From: Clostridiales bacterium | Lineage (GTDB): Bacteria > Bacillota > Clostridia > Oscillospirales > CAG-272 | Direction: 5' to 3' | DNA length: 64,000 nt | NCBI GenBank assembly: GCA_012514145.1 | Contig: JAAZAV010000014.1 | Coordinates: 1 to 64,000, forward strand | Shown here: positions 17,348 through 26,236 of the stretch, in pieces | Numbering within the stretch: the first letter of the stretch is position 1 | Layout of the letters: the number at the start of each line of letters is the position of its first letter | The notes under the pieces: generated by a model | Database searches by the model: none | The model's input: the letters and a program-made list of their open reading frames with translations, nothing else | What the model was told of the DNA's origin: nothing | Translations under genes and position numbers: made by a program

Positions 17348-18502
17348 ATGAAATTTATACAATACCTTATCAAGCCGGTGTCTGGGTTATGCAATTTGCG
17401 CTGCCGATACTGCTTCTATACAGATGTATGCGCAAATCGCAGGCAGGCGAACATGGGTTTCATGTCAGACGAAACGGTTCATTCTTTGCTCACACATACC
17501 GCAGAGGCATGCGAAAGGGGCGGAAAGGTCTCATTCGCCTTTCAGGGCGGGGAGCCTACAATAATCGGAGTGGATTTTTATCGCCGTTTTATCGATAAGG
17601 CGCGGGAAATTCTGCCCCGTGATGTGTCGGTAAGCTGGTCAATTCAGACAAATGGTTTACTTATTGATAATGAATGGACTTCATTGCTGCACTCAAACTG
17701 TTTTCTTGTAGGGCTTTCTTTAGACGGCACCCCGGATATTCATGACTTCAACCGTGTTGATGTAAACGGCAAAGGTTCCTGGAAGTCAGCCGAACGCGCC
17801 GCGCGTCTCCTGATTTCAGCCGGCGTTGACGTAAACGCCCTCTGCGTTGTAACCAAACAATGTGCCTCACATCCGCGAGCGGTTTATAACCGGCTTAAGA
17901 AAACCGGTTTCAAGTATATTCAGTTTGTTCCATGCATGGATCCGATTGGCGAAGAGCATGGTGAGCGTGTATGGTCACTTAACGCCGCCGACTACGGTGA
18001 ATTTCTATGCTCGATTTTTGAGCTGTGGTATACAGACTGGGAAAAAGGCGACTATACAGGCATACGTACATTCGAGGATTATGTTTACCTTATGCTCGGT
18101 ATGCCTCCGGGGACATGTGCCGCATGCGGCGACTGCGGCGGATATCTTGTTATTGAGGCAGACGGCGGCGTTTATCCCTGCGACTACTATGCGCTTGACG
18201 AATGGCGCATTGGGAGCATTGTCGATTCGTCTCTTTCAGAGCTAATGTCAAGTGAGGTTTTTAACAGTTTCATCCTGCGGTCATGTAACAAGCTCGCAGA
18301 ATGTTCTTACTGCAGGTATTTAAGCATATGCCGAGGCGGATGTCCGCACGATTGGGTCATTATTAAGGACGGTTCGACTTTTAACCGCTTTTGTAAGTCG
18401 TATAAGACATTTTTTGAGAGAGAGGGGCAGCGGCTTGCAAATGTCGCCCGAATGGAGTCAGATGTTCGCCGCAGAGCAGCATACACAGACAATAGAAAAT
18501 AA
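17348..18502 (+). CDS. Anaerobic sulfatase-maturating enzyme (radical SAM/SPASM)
   Basis: 384 aa. The radical-SAM [4Fe-4S] motif CNLRCRYC (C15, C19, C22) sits in the anSME-type opening IKPVSGLCNLRCRYCFY. SFAFQGGEP is the SAM-binding GGE motif. The C-terminal SPASM/twitch Cys set is complete (TCAACGDC, GVYPCD, CSYCRYLSICRGGCP). These enzymes convert an active-site Cys or Ser of sulfatases to formylglycine without oxygen. No sulfatase is present in the window, so its target must be elsewhere. It precedes a GH13-like gene on the same strand with an 82-nt gap. The Shine-Dalgarno site is weak. Confidence 0.93.
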   Translation: MKFIQYLIKPVSGLCNLRCRYCFYTDVCANRRQANMGFMSDETVHSLLTHTAEACERGGKVSFAFQGGEPTIIGVDFYRRFIDKAREILPRDVSVSWSIQTNGLLIDNEWTSLLHSNCFLVGLSLDGTPDIHDFNRVDVNGKGSWKSAERAARLLISAGVDVNALCVVTKQCASHPRAVYNRLKKTGFKYIQFVPCMDPIGEEHGERVWSLNAADYGEFLCSIFELWYTDWEKGDYTGIRTFEDYVYLMLGMPPGTCAACGDCGGYLVIEADGGVYPCDYYALDEWRIGSIVDSSLSELMSSEVFNSFILRSCNKLAECSYCRYLSICRGGCPHDWVIIKDGSTFNRFCKSYKTFFEREGQRLANVARMESDVRRRAAYTDNRK

Positions 18503-18584
18503 CCGTATAAAAGCAAGGCATGACAAACATATCGTACCTTGTATTGACTGGTACGAATAACATGATATCAATTGGAGGCGTTGT

Positions 18585-20681
18585 ATGACAATTCAACCTG
18601 CAAGACTTTACCGTTCGATAACTCTCGAGCCGAACGGAGAGGGTGCCATATTTGCAAATAAATCCTCCGCGCTGCGTTTTGATTCAACCGGCAGACTCTG
18701 CTCAATGACACTAGGAAAGCAAGTCTTTACCCTTAAAGAAACTGAACTGACATTTGTTGTGGGCGGCAAGTACCGTTCTACTATCGACACTGAAGGCAAA
18801 AATAAAAACTGGGCATCACTGATGCTGTCCGGCGCTGAAACATACTCTCCCGAGTTCGAATATCTGAACCACAAGCTCAAGCGCACCCATAACCGCGCGG
18901 AGCTGCATATGACCGTGCTGTGTAAACTGTCTTCAGCTGAACTTGAAGTAACGAAAATATACTCCATGTCGGCTGATGATCCTGGTTTTAATCTGCGTTT
19001 CGAGCTTCACAGCCGCGGTACATTTGATGACGATGACACTATGCTGCATTACATGACAGCAGCCCTTCCATCAGCTGACGGCGAAGTTAAGGTCAAAAAT
19101 ATTGGCAATACATCACGGTTTCTTGAGTTCGGAGATAAAACACTGTCAGTATGGTGCGATCCTCGCTTCGAAAACAATTCGGTAGGTTCACCACTTAATT
19201 ATAAAGTTACCGTTGAACAGCCCTTAAATTGTAGCGAGGATATAATAGTCGGCAGTGTATCCTGCATGATGGTGAAGGGTTCTGCAATTGATGCCGCCAG
19301 ATACGTTCGCGAGCAGCTTGAGATTGCCGGACTTCGCGGACGCGGTGAATTCACTTCCATGCTTAGTTCGCTTCAGGTATACGAAGTGGAAATAGGCCCG
19401 CTCAGACTGTCTGAGACAAAGTGCCATCATCGTTATGACCATCCGGGGGAACTGGCTGATGACCTGATGCGCATTAGAGATTTAGGCTTCAACACTGTTG
19501 AAATGATGCCTTCCTTCCTGTTCCCATGTTATTCGGTATTCGACCTGCGTAATCCCGATATCCAGCACGGCGCCGGCGAGAGCATCCGCCCGGTAATTGA
19601 GGAAGCGCACCGGCTGGGGATGAAAGTGATACTCGATGTCCTGCTGCACGGTTGCATAGATCGGGAAATCGCTGCGTGGAATCTGGAGCGATACTCCTCA
19701 CGTCGATTCTATTGGCCTGAGTGGCTGAAACGCATACCCGAGTTCCACGACGGCGACATCTCGCCGCTGCGTGAGAAGCATCCCGACTGGTTCCTGTATG
19801 AAAATCCCGGGTTGATTTTTCGCGGCTATACCTGGACTTTTGATCACGCTTCCCGCGGCTTCCGTGACTACCTAATCGAATCGATGAATATAGCGGTTCG
19901 TGATTGGGGTATTGACGGCTTCCGTTACGATGCTCCCACCTGGCAGAGCGGCATAAATTCCGCTCCGGATCTGCCGTACAGCGGGGCTGATTCCCTCTGT
20001 TATGGTCACTGGATAATGTTCCGCGAACTTCGAGAATCGCTGTCCGACGTTGAGCGGGAGCTTGTCTGGATTGTTGAGGGACCTTATTACCCATATTCCG
20101 ACAGCTGCGATATGTCATATTCCTATGACCTGTCGTCGTTATCAACCGAGGTTTGTCTCGGCAAAAAAACGGCACGTGATATGCAGAAGTATTGCGAATT
20201 GCGTGAAGCCTTCTTCCCGCGGGGCTCGGTCTGGTTGAATTTCGCCGACAACCACGATACATGGAATAACGGCGTTACAGAGGACGGTCTTTACCGTCAC
20301 GAACGCCTGGGAACCGACAAGGCTAAAGCGATTTTCTCAGCCGCCTGCTTCCATAACGGCGGTATACAGGCTTTCGGCGGTTTTGAGGATCCGACAACCT
20401 CTGACGGAACATATGCCGATTACGCCCACGCGATTCTGAGACTTCGTTCATCTCTCGCCGGCTTCTTTGCCGACAGCGTTTTCAGCTATTCTGCATATAC
20501 CGACAATGAGAATGTCCTTTGCATGCTGCGAACGAATCGCAAGACAGGAGGGGTGCTCACATGTCTTGTAAACTACTCTGATTCTTCTCAGACAGCAAGC
20601 GCTGCGGGACTAAAAGGTATTGTCTTAGCCCCATGGCAGACAAAAGTATTTATGGATGCTCGTGAGCTTGTCATAGAGTGA
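18585..20681 (+). CDS. GH13-like (alpha-amylase clan) glycoside hydrolase
   Basis: 698 aa without a signal peptide, so probably cytoplasmic. An N-terminal beta domain (about 1-270) precedes an alpha-amylase barrel. The catalytic triad fits GH13: D449 in GIDGFRYDAP, E498 in WIVEGPYY, D558 in FADNHDTW. Region I is unusual: D351 is present but the segment reads DVLLHG where the family has DxxxNH. The C-terminal beta domain ends at about 698. GGAGG is well placed before ATG. The target is unknown; the N-terminal domain does not resemble starch-debranching modules I can name. It follows the sulfatase-maturase gene. Confidence 0.82.
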   Translation: MTIQPARLYRSITLEPNGEGAIFANKSSALRFDSTGRLCSMTLGKQVFTLKETELTFVVGGKYRSTIDTEGKNKNWASLMLSGAETYSPEFEYLNHKLKRTHNRAELHMTVLCKLSSAELEVTKIYSMSADDPGFNLRFELHSRGTFDDDDTMLHYMTAALPSADGEVKVKNIGNTSRFLEFGDKTLSVWCDPRFENNSVGSPLNYKVTVEQPLNCSEDIIVGSVSCMMVKGSAIDAARYVREQLEIAGLRGRGEFTSMLSSLQVYEVEIGPLRLSETKCHHRYDHPGELADDLMRIRDLGFNTVEMMPSFLFPCYSVFDLRNPDIQHGAGESIRPVIEEAHRLGMKVILDVLLHGCIDREIAAWNLERYSSRRFYWPEWLKRIPEFHDGDISPLREKHPDWFLYENPGLIFRGYTWTFDHASRGFRDYLIESMNIAVRDWGIDGFRYDAPTWQSGINSAPDLPYSGADSLCYGHWIMFRELRESLSDVERELVWIVEGPYYPYSDSCDMSYSYDLSSLSTEVCLGKKTARDMQKYCELREAFFPRGSVWLNFADNHDTWNNGVTEDGLYRHERLGTDKAKAIFSAACFHNGGIQAFGGFEDPTTSDGTYADYAHAILRLRSSLAGFFADSVFSYSAYTDNENVLCMLRTNRKTGGVLTCLVNYSDSSQTASAAGLKGIVLAPWQTKVFMDARELVIE

Positions 20682-20694
20682 TTACCAACAACAG

Positions 20695-20731
20695 AAAGCG
20701 TTCCCGAACGAAAAATGTACGGGAACGCTTT
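20695..20731. terminator. Bidirectional terminator between the GH13-like gene and the FAD oxidoreductase
   Basis: A 12-bp perfect stem (AAAGCGTTCCCG paired with CGGGAACGCTTT) with a 13-nt loop, followed by a T-run on the + strand. The genes are convergent. Confidence 0.85.
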
Positions 20732-20743
20732 TTCTCACGTTAA

Positions 20744-23236
20744 TCAAATACCAGCCATTTGTCTGAGAGTTGTTGTGCAGTCAAGTTTCAAAGACGGTGT
20801 AAAGAGCATTGAAACTTCCACACTGCGGTCTTTAAGATAAGCCCGGACGGCGCTAAGAATCTCATCACGACGGCTGCTGACCTGTGCAATTTCGCATAAC
20901 GCGCACACCAGCTGCAATGCGTATTGTGCGCGTACATCATCGCGATACATGAACATCTCGCAGCTCTTGAATTCCACCGAATCGATGTGATCGTCATTCA
21001 GAATTTCAAGCAGAACATCCACCGCTTCCTCACAGCGCAGACGTCCGAGTGCGTCTATCGCAGACAGGCTGTGCATAGTATTCAGCATGTAACTTGTGTC
21101 GGGGATGTAACCGTCGGTCGAGACTGCTGCTTTCATAAGTACCGGCACACCCGAATTGTTACCTATCAAAGCAAGTGTCAGCGCCGCGTTCACAGATAAT
21201 GGCGCCGGCTTGTCAAGCAAACCTGTAAGCAGTGGTACAGCTTCTTCACCCTTGAGTTTTGCCGCCCACATGTAACATCCCGACCGGTCGCTTCCGAGTC
21301 CCTCAACTATCTCTTCATCAGTTCGCTTGAACGTGTCCCAATCGATACCGCCCTGCTGACGATTGACCCTGAAACTCTCATTCGCACCAAGACAGCCAGA
21401 TGCTCTAAGTTCGTTTATGAGTTCCTCGGAATTAACCTCATGCGCTTCACAGCCGTCTCGAATAGAAAGCCAGGCTATCAACGCCGCCGCCTCGCCGGAT
21501 TTGTGTGCATCGTCCTTCATTCTAAGTCCTGTGGCAACATCATGGTCGCAGGAAACATTCCGTCCGGCAGAAAGAAGTCCTTTGACTCTGCGGGGAATAA
21601 GTGCACCCATAGGCACGGGTATGGTTATATTTAATCCCCATAATCCGCAGATGCCTACCCAGTCACGGTAAGTACGATTTTCAAGCGCGGTATCCTTTCC
21701 GTGGTTATCAAGATTATAATACCCGTTATATACTATATTCTTGGTGTGCGGATCGAGATTGGCTATACGCTCAAAACTGACGGTTTCCTTACCGATTATT
21801 CTCAGACCTTCACGCAAACCGATGAGCGGAGCAATGCCGAGGTATCGTCGATCCTTGTAGCTGTCACGGAGATGAACATATGACGCTGCCGACTCGATAA
21901 CCGCCCTGCCGTAGGCATCGGGGTCGTATTGGTTCACCGCGCCGTTGTCACAGTAGCCGTAGCCGAATGATTTGTCGTCTCCGCGTCGAAAATATACGCT
22001 TGAGAATGGCTGGAAGCGTCCGTCCGAGTCGCGCCCTCCCTGCATCTCGCAGCCAGCAGACACAGCCGCTATAGAATCGGCGCTGGAATCGACCACATAT
22101 ACAGAATTGGCTATATGCATGCAGCCATTATACATATAGCGTACTCCGCATACACGATCGCCATCAGTTATTGCAGAAGTCACAAAGGCGCCGTAACGCA
22201 GCTGAACATCGTAAGCCGCGGCAGTCTGTTCGAGCTTTATCAGCTTCTGGTATATACCAATACGACGGGTTTTCACGAAGTTTTCGTCTAACTCGGCAGA
22301 TGCTTCGTTATCGAGATTCCAATACCTGCCGCCGTGCAGACCATAATAATAACCCATGATACCGCCGAGAGTTCCGGAACCGCCCATAGCAGACAGGTTC
22401 TCAAGTCCCAGCACTCTCAGTCCCTTTTCAGCGGCGGTTATTGCCGCCATGGCTCCGGCTGTGCCAAGCCCTACGACGATTGCATCAAATTCACCGTCAT
22501 CAATATCGGCAGTTACCACGGTGGGCACGGTGCCACTGATATTAAGTTTCTGACCCGCGTCCCAAGCTTCAATCACGCTGTCATATGCGGTTGAAGGATG
22601 CCATATGCCTCCCGTCATTTCAAGGTTGGGTTTCATATCAAGTTCAAAGGCAAGCATTGTGAGCTTACGATCGCTGTATATATCCAGTATGAGTTTACGT
22701 GCCGCGGCGATATCAGAAGAATCGCAGGTCACGCTGACTGTATTCAGCTCTTCATCATAGGCATTGAATGTAATACTTATCTGTGCATCATCTTTAATAT
22801 CAATGCCGAAGAAACCGCATGAGGCAAATTCCGGTGTTGTATCAATCACTCGTCCGGCTTTGAAACTGTGCGTTATACCGAAGGAGGCGAAGCTCACATC
22901 GTATGACTCGCCGTCATAGACAAGTGAGGTTACCGCAGAGCTGAAATAAATGTCGGCGCCGCAGCTGCCAATCTTTGCGGCGATAATCGGAGATACGGCT
23001 GCCGGCCATATGCCATGTTCATCGACAGCATCGCGTCGGCAATACTCTTCATACAGCGCTTTTCCCGATTCAGTTGCAGCCTTATACACGTTATTATCAC
23101 GACGGAGAGTCAGCGAGAACTCGTGAGCCGGCACACAGCCCCGCTCAATTACAACGCAGTTCTCACCATACCGCTCAGCCAGCGAACAGCCGAGAACGGT
23201 TGCTCCGATTACCAGAATATCATAATATGTTTTCAT
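20744..23236 (-). CDS. FAD-dependent oxidoreductase with two Rossmann modules and C-terminal HEAT repeats
   Basis: 830 aa. A first, degenerate dinucleotide fold starts at residue 7 (DILVIGATVLG, missing the standard GxGxxG) and runs to about 235. A second, intact one starts near 250 (DAIVVGLGTAG, 256-261 GLGTAG) and continues as an FAD_oxidored-type domain with MGGSGTLGG, RRVKGLLSAGRN and ATGLRMKDDA, the usual C-terminal FAD-binding segment. From about 655 to 820 there are HEAT/PBS-type alpha repeats (AALTLALIGN, SAIDALGRLRCEEAVDVLLE). No signal peptide. Its ATG overlaps the stop of solute-binding protein 2 as ATGA. FAD_oxidored proteins are common in glycan loci of gut bacteria; substrate unknown. 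It is last gene of a long minus-strand run. Confidence 0.82.
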   Translation of the reverse strand: MKTYYDILVIGATVLGCSLAERYGENCVVIERGCVPAHEFSLTLRRDNNVYKAATESGKALYEEYCRRDAVDEHGIWPAAVSPIIAAKIGSCGADIYFSSAVTSLVYDGESYDVSFASFGITHSFKAGRVIDTTPEFASCGFFGIDIKDDAQISITFNAYDEELNTVSVTCDSSDIAAARKLILDIYSDRKLTMLAFELDMKPNLEMTGGIWHPSTAYDSVIEAWDAGQKLNISGTVPTVVTADIDDGEFDAIVVGLGTAGAMAAITAAEKGLRVLGLENLSAMGGSGTLGGIMGYYYGLHGGRYWNLDNEASAELDENFVKTRRIGIYQKLIKLEQTAAAYDVQLRYGAFVTSAITDGDRVCGVRYMYNGCMHIANSVYVVDSSADSIAAVSAGCEMQGGRDSDGRFQPFSSVYFRRGDDKSFGYGYCDNGAVNQYDPDAYGRAVIESAASYVHLRDSYKDRRYLGIAPLIGLREGLRIIGKETVSFERIANLDPHTKNIVYNGYYNLDNHGKDTALENRTYRDWVGICGLWGLNITIPVPMGALIPRRVKGLLSAGRNVSCDHDVATGLRMKDDAHKSGEAAALIAWLSIRDGCEAHEVNSEELINELRASGCLGANESFRVNRQQGGIDWDTFKRTDEEIVEGLGSDRSGCYMWAAKLKGEEAVPLLTGLLDKPAPLSVNAALTLALIGNNSGVPVLMKAAVSTDGYIPDTSYMLNTMHSLSAIDALGRLRCEEAVDVLLEILNDDHIDSVEFKSCEMFMYRDDVRAQYALQLVCALCEIAQVSSRRDEILSAVRAYLKDRSVEVSMLFTPSLKLDCTTTLRQMAGI

Positions 23237-24684
23237 TTTGTCAGATCCAGATCCTTTAATTCTACGTCGATAGCTGATTCAACGGCGGTGAGTGATGACA
23301 TGATTTCTGCTTGATTGTTCTTGATTCCCGTGCTGATTATGTCAAGCATTTTCGCCGGATTAAAAACCAGACCGATGTCATAGGTGCGGCTCTCGGTTGC
23401 AAGCAGGATCATTTCATAGGATTTTTCGTCGCGCGTATATTTGTTAGAAAAGCAGGTTTCAAAGTATACCGGAACCACGCTCTCGCTCGATTCGCGGCAA
23501 AGCGCCTCAATAATCAGACAGGAATTCTCAAGCCGTTCACCTGCCGTTGTTATAGGAAATGTCAGTACCGGTGCGCCGATGGCTACGAAGGAATAGTATC
23601 TGTCCTGCGCCTCGTCAAGCTTGGGGCATGGCAGGAAGCCGAAGTCCACGTTCTCGACATTGCGCATATACTGTGATGCCGCAGACATACCGTTCTCGAA
23701 GAAGAGCGCCTGTTTGGCATCGAACATCGTGGTTATCGCCTGACGCGCGGTGAGACCGGGGTATTTGTCGTTATTATAGTGGAAAACCTGACCGATTTCG
23801 AAAATCTTCACCAGGTTATCATAAACCTTGACAAACTTCTCGCTCAGAATGTTAACAGCCATGCCGTCACCGCTATTCTCAATAGTCCTGAACCCCTGTG
23901 AAGTCATGAACGCCGAATATGAGCTGTTGTTATATAACAGCCCGAATCGGTCGCGATAATCCATTATTCCGTCACCGTTAAGGTCGGCGGTTGCAATGCG
24001 TGTCATCGACAGCATTATATCGACTGTCCAGCCGCCGCTCTCAGCCATCGGGTAGAAGTCGCCCAGCTGCAGATCCTCAGCCAGGTGCTTGCTGTACATT
24101 ATGGTACGCAGATTATCGTATACGCTGAAAATGACATCACCGTTCATAAAATACTGTCCGCCGTAGATATTGAGATCGCGCAGCATATCCTGATCCCACC
24201 ATTTGCCTTCAAGTTCAAGCACAGGCAGCTCATGGAAGTTTAAGAATATTCCTTCCCTTGAGGATGCCGCAGCCTTGGACAGCTCGATAAGGTAGATATC
24301 ATAGGTCGTGTCGCCGGCTGCAGTCTCGCTTGTCACGGTAGACTGGGCATTGGATAGCTCGGTTTCGGCGATCGAACAGTTATAGAGTTCACAGATCTTC
24401 TGGTTGCGGCGGTATATCTCATCATTCAGAACTTCGCCGTTTTCCTCCGCAACGGCAAATGAGATATTTGACCACAGCATATTAGCCTGCGTCGGCTTGC
24501 CGAGTTTCAGCTCAAAACCGCCGGTGTCACGCACCTCAAGAGCTGCAGTTATGACCGCCTCGGTCTGCGCTTCTGTGGAAACCGCTGTAGTTTCGGCAGT
24601 AATATTGTCTGTCGTACCGCTCGAACAGGCGTTAAGGCTAAGCATAAGCAACGATATAATCAGAATTGACGTAAGAGTTTTCAT
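23233..24684 (-). CDS. Extracellular solute-binding lipoprotein 2
   Basis: 483 aa. Lipobox LNAC with C20 lipidated and a Thr/Ala/Glu-rich linker. The calcium-loop motif DLNGDGIMDYRDRFG lies near 240, with GKWWDQ before it. ATG at 24684 has GGAG nine bases upstream; an in-frame start 12 codons earlier would spoil the signal peptide. It is the third of three tandem paralogues and is coupled to the FAD oxidoreductase. It is strongly diverged from its neighbours, so the three probably bind different ligands. Confidence 0.87.
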   Translation of the reverse strand: MKTLTSILIISLLMLSLNACSSGTTDNITAETTAVSTEAQTEAVITAALEVRDTGGFELKLGKPTQANMLWSNISFAVAEENGEVLNDEIYRRNQKICELYNCSIAETELSNAQSTVTSETAAGDTTYDIYLIELSKAAASSREGIFLNFHELPVLELEGKWWDQDMLRDLNIYGGQYFMNGDVIFSVYDNLRTIMYSKHLAEDLQLGDFYPMAESGGWTVDIMLSMTRIATADLNGDGIMDYRDRFGLLYNNSSYSAFMTSQGFRTIENSGDGMAVNILSEKFVKVYDNLVKIFEIGQVFHYNNDKYPGLTARQAITTMFDAKQALFFENGMSAASQYMRNVENVDFGFLPCPKLDEAQDRYYSFVAIGAPVLTFPITTAGERLENSCLIIEALCRESSESVVPVYFETCFSNKYTRDEKSYEMILLATESRTYDIGLVFNPAKMLDIISTGIKNNQAEIMSSLTAVESAIDVELKDLDLTK

Positions 24685-24722
24685 ATCACTACTCCATTTG
24701 AAATGAGAATGTATGAACACAG

Positions 24723-26210
24723 TTATTTCTTGAGTGACTTGTAACCGTCGAGCAGAACCGCCATCTTGCTGTCAAACTGGCTTTTTTGAGCCTCAAAGGC
24801 AGACGCAAGACTGCCGCCGGAGTACATCTGATTATTGAAGAGATGATTTATGGAACCAAGGGATACCGAATTAAGATATGCGAAATCGAACCAGGCGGAG
24901 TCGCGGATAAGCTCAAGCATTTCGGCTGACTCATTGTCCCGACTATATTTGCCCTGTAGCGCGATATCAAAATACGCGGGAGTTACCTCCTTATAACCTT
25001 CGGCAGCCAGCGCTTCGGTTAATATTCCGGAAAGTTCGGGGTTCTCGGCTGATGTCGGTATACCCAATACTGTCAGATTCTCCATTACACAGGTATAGTA
25101 GCGATCCTGAGTATCGTCATACTTGGGCATCGGAATAATGCCGAAGTCGGTCTCCATATCGCGCATCACTGACGCGGAGGACAGTACCTGGCTCATAATC
25201 AGTTTGTTGCCTTCGCTGAATATATTCTGCATGGATGCGGCAAGACTCAGTGTATCGCCGGCATTCTTATAAACCAGCATGTCGTCGCTGTTATAGAATT
25301 CGGTCATCTTATCAAATGCCGAAGCCATGCGGTCGGTCATGTAAGTGATACAGGGATAACCGTCGTCGCCGCGTTTGCTGAAATCCAGGTTAAAGCTCTG
25401 CGTCAGGGCAATAAGCATGTTACCGTAAGTGAAGTGACCGATACGGTCTTCAACCTTGATTTCACCGTCGCCGTTGATGTCACCCGTGACCGCGCTCGAC
25501 ATTTCCATAAGACGGTCAAATGTCCAATTGCCGTTATTCACCAGGTCATAGGGATTATCGAGGTCATAGGATTCGACCATGCTTTTGTTAAAGAACATGA
25601 CACACATGTTGTCAAGGAAGTTTATGGACGCCAAACCGGTAGCAAGGTACAGCGAGCCGTCGATAGTCATGTTTTCGACATAGCCCTGAGACCACCATGG
25701 CTTCTCCAGGTCTATATGGGGTATGGCATAGAGATCCATGAAGTAGCCGTTAGAAATTGTCGGCAGCATATAATTTGCCGCACTGGCTACAAGACTGAAA
25801 GCGCCGTCCGCAGCCATGACACTTGAAGAAAGGGTGTCCAAAAACTGTGTCTGTGTTGACCATGAACCGGTCACGTCAACAATGTTTATCCTGATATCGA
25901 ACCGCTCCTCAATGTCACGGTTGCGCGTATATACACTGTCGCTGACGATGTCGCCGGTGAGACCTTCAACATCGAACTCATAGAGAAATTCGCTTCTGAT
26001 AAGCATTGTAAGCTCTTCACCGTTGAACTTAGTGTCAGGAAGATTGTCGCTTAGCTCTGTTTCAGCCGGCAATGTCTCGCTCACTGCTGTATCAACCGTT
26101 GTATCTGTGCTTGTGGCTGTATTATCTGCACCTCCCGAACATGAAACAAGAGTGAGCATAATTGAAACAAGCAGAAGCAGAGACATCGTTATTATATATC
26201 GTTTGTTCAT
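24723..26210 (-). CDS. Extracellular solute-binding lipoprotein 3
   Basis: 495 aa. Signal peptide MNKRYIITMSLLLL... ends in lipobox LVSC (C24). It carries KPWWSQGYVENM, the calcium-loop motif DINGDGEIKVEDRIG, and the block TDFGIIPMPKYDDTQDRYY shared with the paralogues. ATG at 26210 is preferred for its signal peptide; a GTG at 26237 overlaps the upstream stop and would add nine residues. It sits between two paralogues, 26-38 nt from each. Confidence 0.86.
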   Translation of the reverse strand: MNKRYIITMSLLLLVSIMLTLVSCSGGADNTATSTDTTVDTAVSETLPAETELSDNLPDTKFNGEELTMLIRSEFLYEFDVEGLTGDIVSDSVYTRNRDIEERFDIRINIVDVTGSWSTQTQFLDTLSSSVMAADGAFSLVASAANYMLPTISNGYFMDLYAIPHIDLEKPWWSQGYVENMTIDGSLYLATGLASINFLDNMCVMFFNKSMVESYDLDNPYDLVNNGNWTFDRLMEMSSAVTGDINGDGEIKVEDRIGHFTYGNMLIALTQSFNLDFSKRGDDGYPCITYMTDRMASAFDKMTEFYNSDDMLVYKNAGDTLSLAASMQNIFSEGNKLIMSQVLSSASVMRDMETDFGIIPMPKYDDTQDRYYTCVMENLTVLGIPTSAENPELSGILTEALAAEGYKEVTPAYFDIALQGKYSRDNESAEMLELIRDSAWFDFAYLNSVSLGSINHLFNNQMYSGGSLASAFEAQKSQFDSKMAVLLDGYKSLKK

Positions 26211-26236
26211 TTTTGCAATCCCATTTCGGTATCGCA

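Noticed and set aside
19489-20262. 257-codon open frame on the - strand
   Set aside because: It is antisense to the GH13-like gene over its catalytic motifs and is rich in Arg/Ser/His, as usual for shadow frames.
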